NCBI GenBank assembly: GCA_016218705.1
Contig: JACRDC010000038.1
Location: 1 to 64,000 of the forward strand
Reading direction: 5' to 3'
Source: Desulfarculus sp.
GTDB lineage: Bacteria > Desulfobacterota > Desulfarculia > Desulfarculales > Desulfarculaceae
Length of the DNA: 64,000 nucleotides
Below are positions 10,210 to 18,230 of this stretch, one piece after another. The number at the start of each line of letters is the position of its first letter. The first letter of the stretch is position 1. The notes under the pieces are model-generated. The model was not told the origin of the DNA, did not search any database, and worked only from the letters and a program-made list of their open reading frames with translations. The position numbers were made by a program, and so were the translations under genes.

Positions 10210-10504
10210 CTGCTCCCCCTTTGCTCAGGATGAGATTGCGCTTGGTGCCCGCCGCCGGTGGGCCGGGCATGGGGTCTTACCCATATGATAAACAACCGCC
10301 GCCATCCGGTGCCAGGACTTGCCAGGGGCCGGCCCCTGGTCCTCGCCCGCCTGGGAACAGACTGGGTGGCCCAATCCCTGGCGCGTCTGCAAACGCCTGG
10401 CAACGAAATTTTTAGGGGCCAGCCCGACCGCCGGGCCGCCGCCCTTCAAGGGCTGCCGCGGCGGCGCTTGCGCCACGATTAAGACGCCCGCCCCCGGCCA
10501 GGCC

Positions 10505-11075
10505 TGTTTCCCACCACGTTCCCGGTCAGGGCCTAGGTTTTTTACACAGCCCCTGGGCCGGGGAGGCCGAAGGTTTCCACCGCCGGGGCTGGGCTGGCCC
10601 TTATTTTCCCACAGCCGCGTGGGCCTCGGGCCAGGTTTTTCCACCCCGCCCCCACGGCCCCGGGTCACGTTTCGCTCCACCTCGCTCCGGGTCTTGCACC
10701 GCGTCCCAGTGCCGAATACGGGCTTTTCCGCCGAGGGCAGTGACGCACTACCCAGGCCGACGCTGTTTCCCCACCGCTAGGCCGCACATTATTAAGGCAG
10801 ATGGCCGGCATTCTCCGCCAAGTCTCCAGGGGTTCGGCGTTTTTATCCCCATGCGGCCAGAATGTTTCTCCACCGCGCGGCCCATGTTTTCCACGAAGTT
10901 TCCACTAGTGCCGCGACGTTTTCCACCAACTGTCCACCACTGATTCAACCTAATATAATTTAGTTATTACATATGATTATATATGTTTTCCACCAGTAGC
11001 GCCCTGCTTGGCGGCTGCGGTTAGCCCACAACCGGGCCGGGCAACACGGGTCTTACCAGGAGGGTTCTCCACCGG
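10505..11075 (+). other. Putative chromosomal origin of replication (oriC) with variant DnaA boxes
   Basis: No credible gene lies between ald and the GGDEF-EAL gene. Instead a repeated GTTTTCCACC-like nonamer, a variant of the TTATCCACA DnaA box, recurs in one orientation: near 10507, 10541, 10572, 10604, 10635, 10723, 10763, 10839, 10862, 10884, 10898, 10916, 10930, 10983 and 11063. The cluster brackets an AT-rich stretch at about 10945-10990 (TAATATAATTTAGTTATTAC), a good unwinding element in otherwise GC-rich DNA. dnaA is 2 kb away. Together this fits a bacterial oriC; the exact edges are uncertain. Confidence 0.75.
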
Positions 11076-11129
11076 GCTGGGCGAAAATGCGGCGGAGGGG
11101 TCTTTCGGTAGCCCCTGGGCCGCAATCGC

Positions 11130-11245
11130 GGCTGGCTTATACCAATATGCAATCAAAGCCATCCATGGCTTTGATTGCTGATCGGCCGGGCAAAAGCGTG
11201 ATTTTGCCCGGCCTCCCGGGCGCTTTCGCGCCCGGCGGGCCTGGG
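11130..11245. repeat. Palindromic hairpin-array repeat, family A, copy 2
   Basis: Reverse-complement copy of the 1-147 element. AATCAAAGCCAT/ATGGCTTTGATT is a near-perfect palindrome at about 11151-11176. CGGGCAAAA pairs with TTTTGCCCG at about 11186-11210, and CCGGGCGC pairs with GCGCCCGG around TTTC at about 11216-11236. It lies between the origin and repeat family B. Confidence 0.7.
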
Positions 11246-11255
11246 GCATATCCCT

Positions 11256-11476
11256 ATTCGAGAGTGCTGCACGGGGCGTCCTGCCCCGTGCAGCATCGGC
11301 TTGGCAAAAACGCGGTTTTGCCAAGCCTCCACAATTGCTCGCCTAAAAAGGCTCGCAATTAGGCGGGCCGTCCATGGCCCGCATCGGCCGCTGTGTCACC
11401 CAGGATGTGTTTCACGGACAACCAGCTGTATATTCAGTGATATTTATGTTTCGCCGTGCAGCGGCCTCTATTCAGG
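11256..11476. repeat. Palindromic hairpin-array repeat, family B, copy 1
   Basis: About 220 bp closely repeated at 26183-26402 in the same orientation. It is a chain of hairpins: TGCTGCACGGGGC pairs perfectly with GCCCCGTGCAGCA, CTTGGCAAAA with TTTTGCCAAG, AATTGC with GCAATT around GCCT/AGGC, and GCGGGCC with GGCCCGC. The last third is not palindromic but is also conserved. Both copies lie upstream of multi-domain sensor genes. Confidence 0.75.
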
Positions 11477-11558
11477 TTTGCTACATTTTTAACGCGGCAG
11501 GATGGACCGCGGCGGCCAGCCTGGGGACTGGCAGGGCATTTTCCAATGGATCAGGTGG

Positions 11559-11587
11559 TTACATTTTGGTGATTTTTCATGTATAAT
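11559..11587 (+). promoter_or_regulatory. Sigma-70-type promoter of the GGDEF-EAL gene
   Basis: TTACAT at 11559-11564 and TATAAT at 11582-11587 are separated by 17 bp; the -10 is preceded by TG (extended -10). Transcription would start about 30 nt before the coding sequence, which has AAGGAAA as ribosome-binding site. Confidence 0.6.
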
Positions 11588-11623
11588 TACCCTTCGTTTC
11601 GTAGGACATAACAAGGAAACCCC

Positions 11624-14614
11624 ATGCCCCCAGAGCCTCCTGCCCAGGCCCCTGATTTGCTGCGCCAACTGGACGAGGCCCAGCGCCGCGCCGCCCGCCT
11701 GGAGAAGGAACTCGAGGCCAGCCAGGAGCGGCTGGCGACCCTACGCGACCTTATGGGACCCGAGGGTCAGGCCAGCCTGGCCCTGGAGCGCCTGCTGCTC
11801 AGGGAGGCCCACTACCGCACCCTCTTCGAGACGGCCAACGACGCCATCCTGATCCTGGCCGATGGCCGCATACTGGACTGCAACCCCCGCGCCCTGGAAC
11901 TCTTCGCCGCCAGCCGCCAGGCCCTGGTGGGCTTTGCCCTTACCGACCTATCGCCTCCGGCCCAGGCCGGCGGCCAGGACTCGCTGGAGGCCGCCCAGGC
12001 CTTGGCCAGCCAGGCCCTGGCTGGGCATCCCCAGAATTTCGCCTGGCGCTTCCAGGGCCTGGGCCAGCAGCCCCTGGAGGCCGAGGTGAGCCTCAACCGC
12101 CTGGTGCTGGCGGGCCAGGACTACCTGCTGGCCGTGGTGCGCGACGTCACCGCCCGCTGCCGCACCGAGGAGAGCCTGCGCGTCAGCGAGGAGCGCTTCC
12201 GCAATTTGAGCGAGAACGCGCCGGACATCATCTACACCCTGGGCCAGGACGGGGCCTTCACCTACGTCAATCCGGCCTGGCGGCGCATCCTGGGCCACGC
12301 CCCCGGCGAGGTGCTGGGGCATTTCTTCGTGGACTTCGTGCTGCCGGCCGAGCGGCCCTATTTCCGCGAGGCCTTCCGGCGCATCCGCGACCAGCACGAG
12401 ATATTGCAGACCACCCGCTGCCTGCTGCACAAGGATGGCGGCCAGCGCCTATTCAGCATGAGCGGCTCGCCCAACCTGGACGCCCGCGGCCAGGTCACGG
12501 GCATGGTGGGCATGCTCAAGGACGTCACCAAGCGGGCGGCGGCCGAGCAGGCCCTGCGCAAGAGCCAGGCCAGCCTGGCCCGCGCCCAGAAGATGGCCCA
12601 TCTGGGCAACTGGGAGATGGACCTGGCCACCAACCAGATGACCTGCTCTGAAGAGGTGTTTTGCATCTACGGCATCGGCGGTCCCCAGGCCCCGGTCAGC
12701 CTCAGGAGCTTCATGCTCTCGGTGCACCCCGCCGACCGGGAGATGGTGCGCCGGCACCTGGACATGGTGCCCGGCATGCAGGGGCCCCTGGGCCTGGAGC
12801 ACCGCATCGTGCGCCCCGACGGCCAGACCCGGGTGGTCTACCAGTTGGCCGAGCTGGTGCGCGACGACAAGGGCCAGCCCAAGGCCCTGGTGGGGGCCGT
12901 GCAGGACATCACCGAGCGCAAGCGCTCGGAAGAGCACATGAACCTCTTGGCGCGCGTCTTCGAGAACACCGTGGAGGGCATCCTGGTCACCGACGGCCAG
13001 GGCGTCATCCGCATGATCAACCGCGCCTTCACCACCATCACCGGCTTTTGTCCCGAGGAGGCCATCGGCCAGACCCCGCGCCTGTTGTCCTCCCACCGCC
13101 AGGGGCCGGAATTCTACCAGGCCATGTGGCAGGACCTCAAGGAGCAGGGGCACTGGCAGGGCGAGATCTGGAACCGCCGCAAGAACGGCGAGGCCTTTCC
13201 CGAGTGGCTGACCATCACCGCCATCAAGGACCCCCAGGGCGAGGTTTCCCACTACGTGGGCGTGTTCCATGACATCACCGAGATCAAGCGCAGCGAGGAG
13301 CAGATAAGCTTCCAGGCCTACCACGACGCGCTGACCGGCCTGCCCAACCGCCTGCTCTTCAACGACCGGCTGGGCATGGCCCTGGCCCACGCCCAGCGCC
13401 AGAACGAGGGCCTGGCGGTGTTGTTCCTGGACCTGGACAACTTCAAGAACATCAACGACAGCCTGGGCCACGCCATGGGCGACCAGCTCTTGCAGGCCGT
13501 GGCCCGGCGCCTGGTGCGCTGGGTGCGCGACGAGGACACCGTGGCCCGCCTGGGCGGCGACGAGTTCATCATGCTGCTGCCTGGCGCCAACACCCCGGAC
13601 TACGCCGTGCAGGTGGCCAGCCGGGTGCTGGAGACCATGGCCGAGCCCCTCCGGGTGCGCGGCCAGGAGTTCTACCTGACGGCCAGTATCGGCATCACCC
13701 TTTACCCACACGACGGGGCCGACGCCGAGACCCTGGTGGCCGGGGCCGACACGGCCATGTACCGGGCCAAGGCCGACGGCCGCAACAACTACAAGCTCTT
13801 CACGCCGGCCATGAACCAGCAGGTGGTGCGGCGCATGGACCTGGAGCGCAGCCTGCGCCGGGCCTTGCGCCAGGGCGAGTTCGTGATGCACTACCAACCC
13901 AAGGTGGAACTGGCCAGCGGCGAGGTGGTGGGCGTGGAGGCCCTGATACGCTGGCAGAGGCCCGGGGTGGGGCTGGTGCAGCCGGCCGAGTTCATCCCCG
14001 TGGCCGAGGAGACCGGGCTGATCGTGCCCATAGGTGAGTGGGTCTTGTTCACGGCCTGCCGCTGCGCCCAGAACTGGCGGCAGCAGGGCTTTTCCCACCT
14101 GCGGGTGGCCGTGAACATCTCGCCGCGCCAGTTTCGGCAGCGCAACCTGGTGCAGATGGTGGGCCGCGCCCTGGCCGAGAGTGGCCTGCCGCCCCAGTGC
14201 CTGGAACTGGAGGTCACCGAGAGCGTGGTCATGCACAGCGTGGAGGAGGCCATCGCCACCTTGAGCCAACTGCACGGCCTGGGGGTGCAGCTCTTCATGG
14301 ACGACTTCGGCCGGGGCTACTCCTCGCTCTACCACCTCAAGCGCTTCCCCATGCACGCGCTCAAGATTGACCGCTCCTTTGTCAGCGACATCGCCACCAA
14401 CCCCGGCGACGCCTCCATCGTGGATACCATCATCTCCATGAGCCGCAGCCTCAACCTCAAGGTGGTGGCCGAGGGCGTGGAAACCCAGGAGCAGCTCAAT
14501 TTCCTCAAGGGCCTGCGCTGCGACCAGATGCAGGGCTTTCTCTTCAGCAAGCCCCTGCCCGCCGAGGAATTGCAGGCCCTGCTCAAGAGGCGCCAGCCGC
14601 GCCAGCAAGACTAG
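11624..14614 (+). CDS. Multi-PAS GGDEF-EAL cyclic-di-GMP signalling protein
   Basis: 996 aa, no membrane segments. A short coiled coil (about 10-45) is followed by four PAS domains at about 62-180, 187-305, 312-437 and 442-562, each ending in a D-I/V-T linker. GGDEF (about 565-725) has an intact LGGDEF motif. EAL (about 735-985) keeps EALIRW, the DDFGRGYSSL loop and EGVETQEQ, so both synthesis and hydrolysis of cyclic-di-GMP look possible; the dominant activity cannot be read from sequence. Its promoter and ribosome-binding site are clear, and it is monocistronic, facing the convergent metallopeptidase gene. Confidence 0.93.
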   Translation: MPPEPPAQAPDLLRQLDEAQRRAARLEKELEASQERLATLRDLMGPEGQASLALERLLLREAHYRTLFETANDAILILADGRILDCNPRALELFAASRQALVGFALTDLSPPAQAGGQDSLEAAQALASQALAGHPQNFAWRFQGLGQQPLEAEVSLNRLVLAGQDYLLAVVRDVTARCRTEESLRVSEERFRNLSENAPDIIYTLGQDGAFTYVNPAWRRILGHAPGEVLGHFFVDFVLPAERPYFREAFRRIRDQHEILQTTRCLLHKDGGQRLFSMSGSPNLDARGQVTGMVGMLKDVTKRAAAEQALRKSQASLARAQKMAHLGNWEMDLATNQMTCSEEVFCIYGIGGPQAPVSLRSFMLSVHPADREMVRRHLDMVPGMQGPLGLEHRIVRPDGQTRVVYQLAELVRDDKGQPKALVGAVQDITERKRSEEHMNLLARVFENTVEGILVTDGQGVIRMINRAFTTITGFCPEEAIGQTPRLLSSHRQGPEFYQAMWQDLKEQGHWQGEIWNRRKNGEAFPEWLTITAIKDPQGEVSHYVGVFHDITEIKRSEEQISFQAYHDALTGLPNRLLFNDRLGMALAHAQRQNEGLAVLFLDLDNFKNINDSLGHAMGDQLLQAVARRLVRWVRDEDTVARLGGDEFIMLLPGANTPDYAVQVASRVLETMAEPLRVRGQEFYLTASIGITLYPHDGADAETLVAGADTAMYRAKADGRNNYKLFTPAMNQQVVRRMDLERSLRRALRQGEFVMHYQPKVELASGEVVGVEALIRWQRPGVGLVQPAEFIPVAEETGLIVPIGEWVLFTACRCAQNWRQQGFSHLRVAVNISPRQFRQRNLVQMVGRALAESGLPPQCLELEVTESVVMHSVEEAIATLSQLHGLGVQLFMDDFGRGYSSLYHLKRFPMHALKIDRSFVSDIATNPGDASIVDTIISMSRSLNLKVVAEGVETQEQLNFLKGLRCDQMQGFLFSKPLPAEELQALLKRRQPRQQD

Positions 14615-14615
14615 A

Positions 14616-15356
14616 CTAAAGGCGCAGGAAGGGGCCAGCCTGGTTGAGCCTTTGCCGGCGCTCAAGGCAGTCGGGCATTAGCCCGGCCAAGAGCCGCCAG
14701 AAGGCCGGCGAGTGGTTGGGTTCCACCAGGTGGCAGACCTCGTGGGCGGCCACGTAGTCCATCAACTCCGGCGAGGCCATGACCAGCCGCCAGTTGAGGT
14801 GGATCTCCCCCCGGCTGTTGCAGGAGCCCCAGCGCCGCTTCTGGTCGCGCACCCGCACGGCGGGCGAGGCCAGCCCCAGGGCCAGGGCGAAATGGGCCGC
14901 CCGGGGCGGCAGGAGCAGGCCGGCCTGGCGGCGGTACCAGCGGGCCACGGCCCCGGCCACGGCCAGCAGCCGGGCCTCCGGCCCCAGGTCCTGGCCCAGG
15001 GTCACCAAGAGGCGCCCCCCCAGGGGCTCCACCCGGGGCCGGCCCCCGGCGCGGCCCCGCAACAGCGTGAGCGCGTGGTCCTGGCCCAGGTAGGGGAAAA
15101 CCTCGCCGTCCTGGTAGACGCGGGGCGGGGGCGGCAGCCCCTCCTGGGCCAGGCGCTCCAGGTGCTTGAGCACCCAGGGGGCCTTGCCCAGCACCAGCTC
15201 GTCCACCTGACGGGCGCTGGCGCCCAGCGGTACCCGGGCCACCAGCCCCTCCTCGGGGTCCAGGGTGAGCGCCAGGGTGCGGCGGCGGCTCTTCACCAGC
15301 CGAAAGGCTATCTCCCGGCCCTGAAAGCTCACGCTGCGCTCTTGTCCCCGCTCCAC
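14616..15356 (-). CDS. YgjP-like (DUF45) metallopeptidase-fold protein
   Basis: 246 aa. The C-terminal part has HEVCH at about 204-208 with the downstream HSPAFW, the zinc-binding pattern of the YgjP/DUF45 (M48-like, WLM-related) family. RVRDQKRRWGSCNSRGEIHLNWRL just before it is the family's other signature. Function of the family is not settled; some members have been assigned nucleotide hydrolase activity. It ends one base after the GGDEF-EAL gene on the opposite strand, so the two genes converge with almost no spacer. Confidence 0.85.
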   Translation of the reverse strand: MERGQERSVSFQGREIAFRLVKSRRRTLALTLDPEEGLVARVPLGASARQVDELVLGKAPWVLKHLERLAQEGLPPPPRVYQDGEVFPYLGQDHALTLLRGRAGGRPRVEPLGGRLLVTLGQDLGPEARLLAVAGAVARWYRRQAGLLLPPRAAHFALALGLASPAVRVRDQKRRWGSCNSRGEIHLNWRLVMASPELMDYVAAHEVCHLVEPNHSPAFWRLLAGLMPDCLERRQRLNQAGPFLRL

Positions 15357-15501
15357 CGCTGCTCCCTTGATCCCAACGGGTCACCTGTCCGGGCCGGCCG
15401 CCTCTTGCCTTGCGGGCATTATGACACCCCTGGTAAGCTGCTGCTATACTTAAGCCCGTGGCATTAGCTCAACCTGAACTCCTAGTGGAGACATAGCCGC
15501 C

Positions 15502-17001
15502 ATGCCTCACGAGCGCATACGCTTTGCCCCCCTGCGCGACAAAGTCACCGACCCGGCCAGCGCCGTCCTGCATGTGAAGGACGGCAGCAACCTCTTCGTC
15601 TCGGGCTTCAGCCCGGTGGGCTATCCCAAGCTGATACCGGCCGAGGTGGCCAAGCGGGCCAAGGCCGGCGAGCACCTGCGCATCAACCTCTACGCCGGCG
15701 CCTCCACCGGCGAGGACCTGGACGACGTGCTGGCCGAGGCCGGAGTGGTGGTCTGGCGTCGGCCCTACATGGCCGCCAAGGCCATGCGCCAGCGCATCAA
15801 CCGGGGCGAGATACTCTTCAAGGACGATCACCTCTCCTTCACCTCGGCCCAGGTGCGCTCCGGCGGCCTGGGCAGCGTGGACGTGGCGGTGGTGGAGGCC
15901 CTGGCCATCAACGAGAAGGGCCACCTCATCCCCACCATGAGCGTGGGCAACACCCCCACCTTCGTGCGCCAGGCCGACAAGATCATCATCGAGATGACCG
16001 ACGCCTGCCCCCTGGACTTGGAGGGCATCCACGACATATTCATCCCCGAGGACCCCCCCTACCGCATGCCCATCCCCATCTACCGGGCCTCGGATCGCAT
16101 CGGCAAGCCCTACATCGAGATGGACCCCCACAAGGTGGTGGCCATCGTCTACTCCCAGGAGCGCGATCACTGCCCCATCTTTCCGCCGCCCGATAAATTC
16201 GCCCATGACATCGCCGCCCACATCCTGGATTTCGTGGAGCACGAGATCAAGGCTGGCCGCCTACCCAAGGGGTTGCCCTGGCAGTCGGGGGTGGGCGACG
16301 TGGCCAACGCCGTGCTCCTGGGGTTCTTGGAAAACGACTTCTTTCACGGCCTGGACCTCTACTCCGAGGTGTTGCAGGACGCGGTGCTGGACCTTTTGGA
16401 CCTGGGCAAGGTGCGCCACGGCTCGGGCTCGGCGCTGACCTTCTCCACCAAGGGCCAGGACCGCTTCATCAAGGAGCTGTACCGCTACAAGGAGCGGGTG
16501 GTTTTGCGGCCCGTGGAGATATCCAACTCGCCGGAGGTGATCCGCCGCCTGGGGGTGCTCTCGGTCAACACCGCCCTGGAGATTGACATCTACGGCCACG
16601 TCAACTCCACCCACCTGTGGGGCAGCGAGCTGATGAACGGCATCGGCGGCTCGGGCGACTTCGTGCGCAACGCCGCCCTGTCCTTCATGGTCACCCCGGC
16701 CACGGGCAAGGGGGGCAAGATATCGCGCATCGTGCCCATGGTGACCCACGTGGACCACTCCGAGCACTCGGTGGACGTGGTGGTCACCGAGTTCGGCCTG
16801 GCCGACCTGCGCAACCTCTCCCCCCGCCAGGCGGCCCGGGCCATCATTGACAACTGCGCCGCCCCGGCCTACCGCGATCTTCTGAGCGATTACCATGAGC
16901 GGGCGGTGCGGGAGCGGGGCGGCCACGAGCCCCAGTTGCTGGGCGAGGCCTTCAGCTTCCACCAGCGCTACATGGCCACCGGCGACATGCGTCCGGCTTG
17001 A
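15502..17001 (+). CDS. Acetyl-CoA hydrolase / succinyl-CoA:acetate-type CoA-transferase
   Basis: 499 aa, the length of Cat1/AarC-type class I CoA-transferases, which exchange CoA between acyl-CoA and acetate or succinate through a glutamyl-CoA intermediate. VNTALEIDIYGHVNSTH in the middle carries the catalytic Glu, and GIGGSGDFVRNA plus PMVTHVDHSEHSVDVVVTE are the conserved C-terminal blocks. The acyl specificity cannot be read. In an acetate-oxidising or fermenting anaerobe it would activate or release acetate. The LuxR-type regulator starts 5 nt after its stop. Confidence 0.9.
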   Translation: MPHERIRFAPLRDKVTDPASAVLHVKDGSNLFVSGFSPVGYPKLIPAEVAKRAKAGEHLRINLYAGASTGEDLDDVLAEAGVVVWRRPYMAAKAMRQRINRGEILFKDDHLSFTSAQVRSGGLGSVDVAVVEALAINEKGHLIPTMSVGNTPTFVRQADKIIIEMTDACPLDLEGIHDIFIPEDPPYRMPIPIYRASDRIGKPYIEMDPHKVVAIVYSQERDHCPIFPPPDKFAHDIAAHILDFVEHEIKAGRLPKGLPWQSGVGDVANAVLLGFLENDFFHGLDLYSEVLQDAVLDLLDLGKVRHGSGSALTFSTKGQDRFIKELYRYKERVVLRPVEISNSPEVIRRLGVLSVNTALEIDIYGHVNSTHLWGSELMNGIGGSGDFVRNAALSFMVTPATGKGGKISRIVPMVTHVDHSEHSVDVVVTEFGLADLRNLSPRQAARAIIDNCAAPAYRDLLSDYHERAVRERGGHEPQLLGEAFSFHQRYMATGDMRPA

Positions 17002-17005
17002 GGTT

Positions 17006-18082
17006 ATGTCAGAGCATGGATCTTCGATGAGCGAACCAGACATCTCCATGGCCCGGATGAGGGAGGAATTGGACAGCTTGCGCCGGCAGGTGGCCGAGCT
17101 GCAACAGAGCCGGGAGGAGCATGCCCGGGTGGCGCTGGCCCTGCGCCAGCAGGCCGAGCTGTTGGACCTGGCCCATGGGGCCATCATTGTGCGCGACCTG
17201 GGCAGCCGGGTGCTGTTCTGGAACCGGGGAGCCGAGGAAACCTACGGCTTCAGCCGGCAAGAGGCCCTGGGAAAGATCACCCACTCCCTGCTGCGCACCG
17301 TCTTCCCCCAACCCCTGTCGGCCATAGAGGAGGAACTGCTGCGCCGGGGACGCTGGGAAGGCGAGCTGACCCACACCACCAAGGATGGTCAAGAGGTCGT
17401 GGTGGCCAGCCGCTGGGCCTTGCGGCGTGATGACCAGGGACAGCCCGAGGCCATCCTGGAGATCAACAACGACATCAGCCAGCGCAAGCGCGCCGAGGAG
17501 GACCTGCGCCACACCCTGGAGAGGCTGGACGAGACCGTGCGCGAGCGCACCGCCGAACTGGTGGCCACCAACCGCGCCCTGACCGAGGAGATAGCCGAGC
17601 GCCGGCGGGTGGAGGAGGAACTGCGCGCCAGCGAGCGGGAGCTCAAGGCCAAGACCGAGGAGTTGAAGGAGGTGAACTCGGCCCTGCAGGTGATGCTCGG
17701 GCAGCAGGAGCGCTACCGCGCCGGCATGGAGGACCAGATGCTCTCCAACCTGCGCATGCTCATCCTGCCCTACCTGGAGAACCTTCTGCGCAGCCGCCTG
17801 GGGCCGGACCAGCGGGCCCAGGCCGAGATCATCCAGTCCAACCTGCTCAACCTGGTTTCTCAGTTCACCAAGCGGCTGACGGCGGCCAACCTGGGGCTGA
17901 CGCCCAAGGAACTCCAGGTGGCCAACCTGGTGCGCGATGGCAAGAGCACCAAGGATATCGCCGAGTTGTTGCGCTTGTCCCCCCGGGCCATCGTCTTTCA
18001 CCGCCAGAACATCCGCCGCAAGATGGGTCTGCACAACCACAAGGGCAAAAACCTGCGCTCGGCCCTGCTCTCCCTGGCCTGA
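17006..18082 (+). CDS. PAS-coiled coil-LuxR type transcriptional regulator
   Basis: 358 aa from ATG 17006; ATG 17027 is an alternative start and neither has a clean ribosome-binding site. A short coiled coil is followed by one PAS domain (about 45-165, ending DISQRKR), a long coiled coil (about 165-250), a bundle region and a C-terminal LuxR helix-turn-helix (LTPKELQVANLVRDGKSTKD onward, about 295-350). No kinase or receiver domain is present, so the PAS domain probably senses a ligand or redox state directly. It lies 5 nt downstream of the CoA-transferase and may be co-transcribed with it. Confidence 0.82.
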   Translation: MSEHGSSMSEPDISMARMREELDSLRRQVAELQQSREEHARVALALRQQAELLDLAHGAIIVRDLGSRVLFWNRGAEETYGFSRQEALGKITHSLLRTVFPQPLSAIEEELLRRGRWEGELTHTTKDGQEVVVASRWALRRDDQGQPEAILEINNDISQRKRAEEDLRHTLERLDETVRERTAELVATNRALTEEIAERRRVEEELRASERELKAKTEELKEVNSALQVMLGQQERYRAGMEDQMLSNLRMLILPYLENLLRSRLGPDQRAQAEIIQSNLLNLVSQFTKRLTAANLGLTPKELQVANLVRDGKSTKDIAELLRLSPRAIVFHRQNIRRKMGLHNHKGKNLRSALLSLA

Positions 18083-18230
18083 AGGGGCCGGACCGGGCAT
18101 GATTACAGTTTAAGACTGTATTTATCCTGAAATTAAGTACGCATTTACAAGCGCGCAAGCTTGATATAACCATCTTCGTGAATGGCAGACGGCCCCAGGC
18201 CTGACCGGGCCGCCGCCACCGCGAAGAGGC

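Noticed and set aside
10319-10780. 153-residue plus-strand ORF in the origin region
   Set aside because: Pro/Arg/Gly-rich with no family; its frame is created by the repeated TTTTCCACC boxes.
12449-14665. Long minus-strand ORF opposite the GGDEF-EAL gene (and similar ones opposite hdrA, asd and macAB genes)
   Set aside because: Composition is His/Gly/Ala/Leu-rich with no motifs; these are antisense shadows of strong coding genes in GC-rich DNA.
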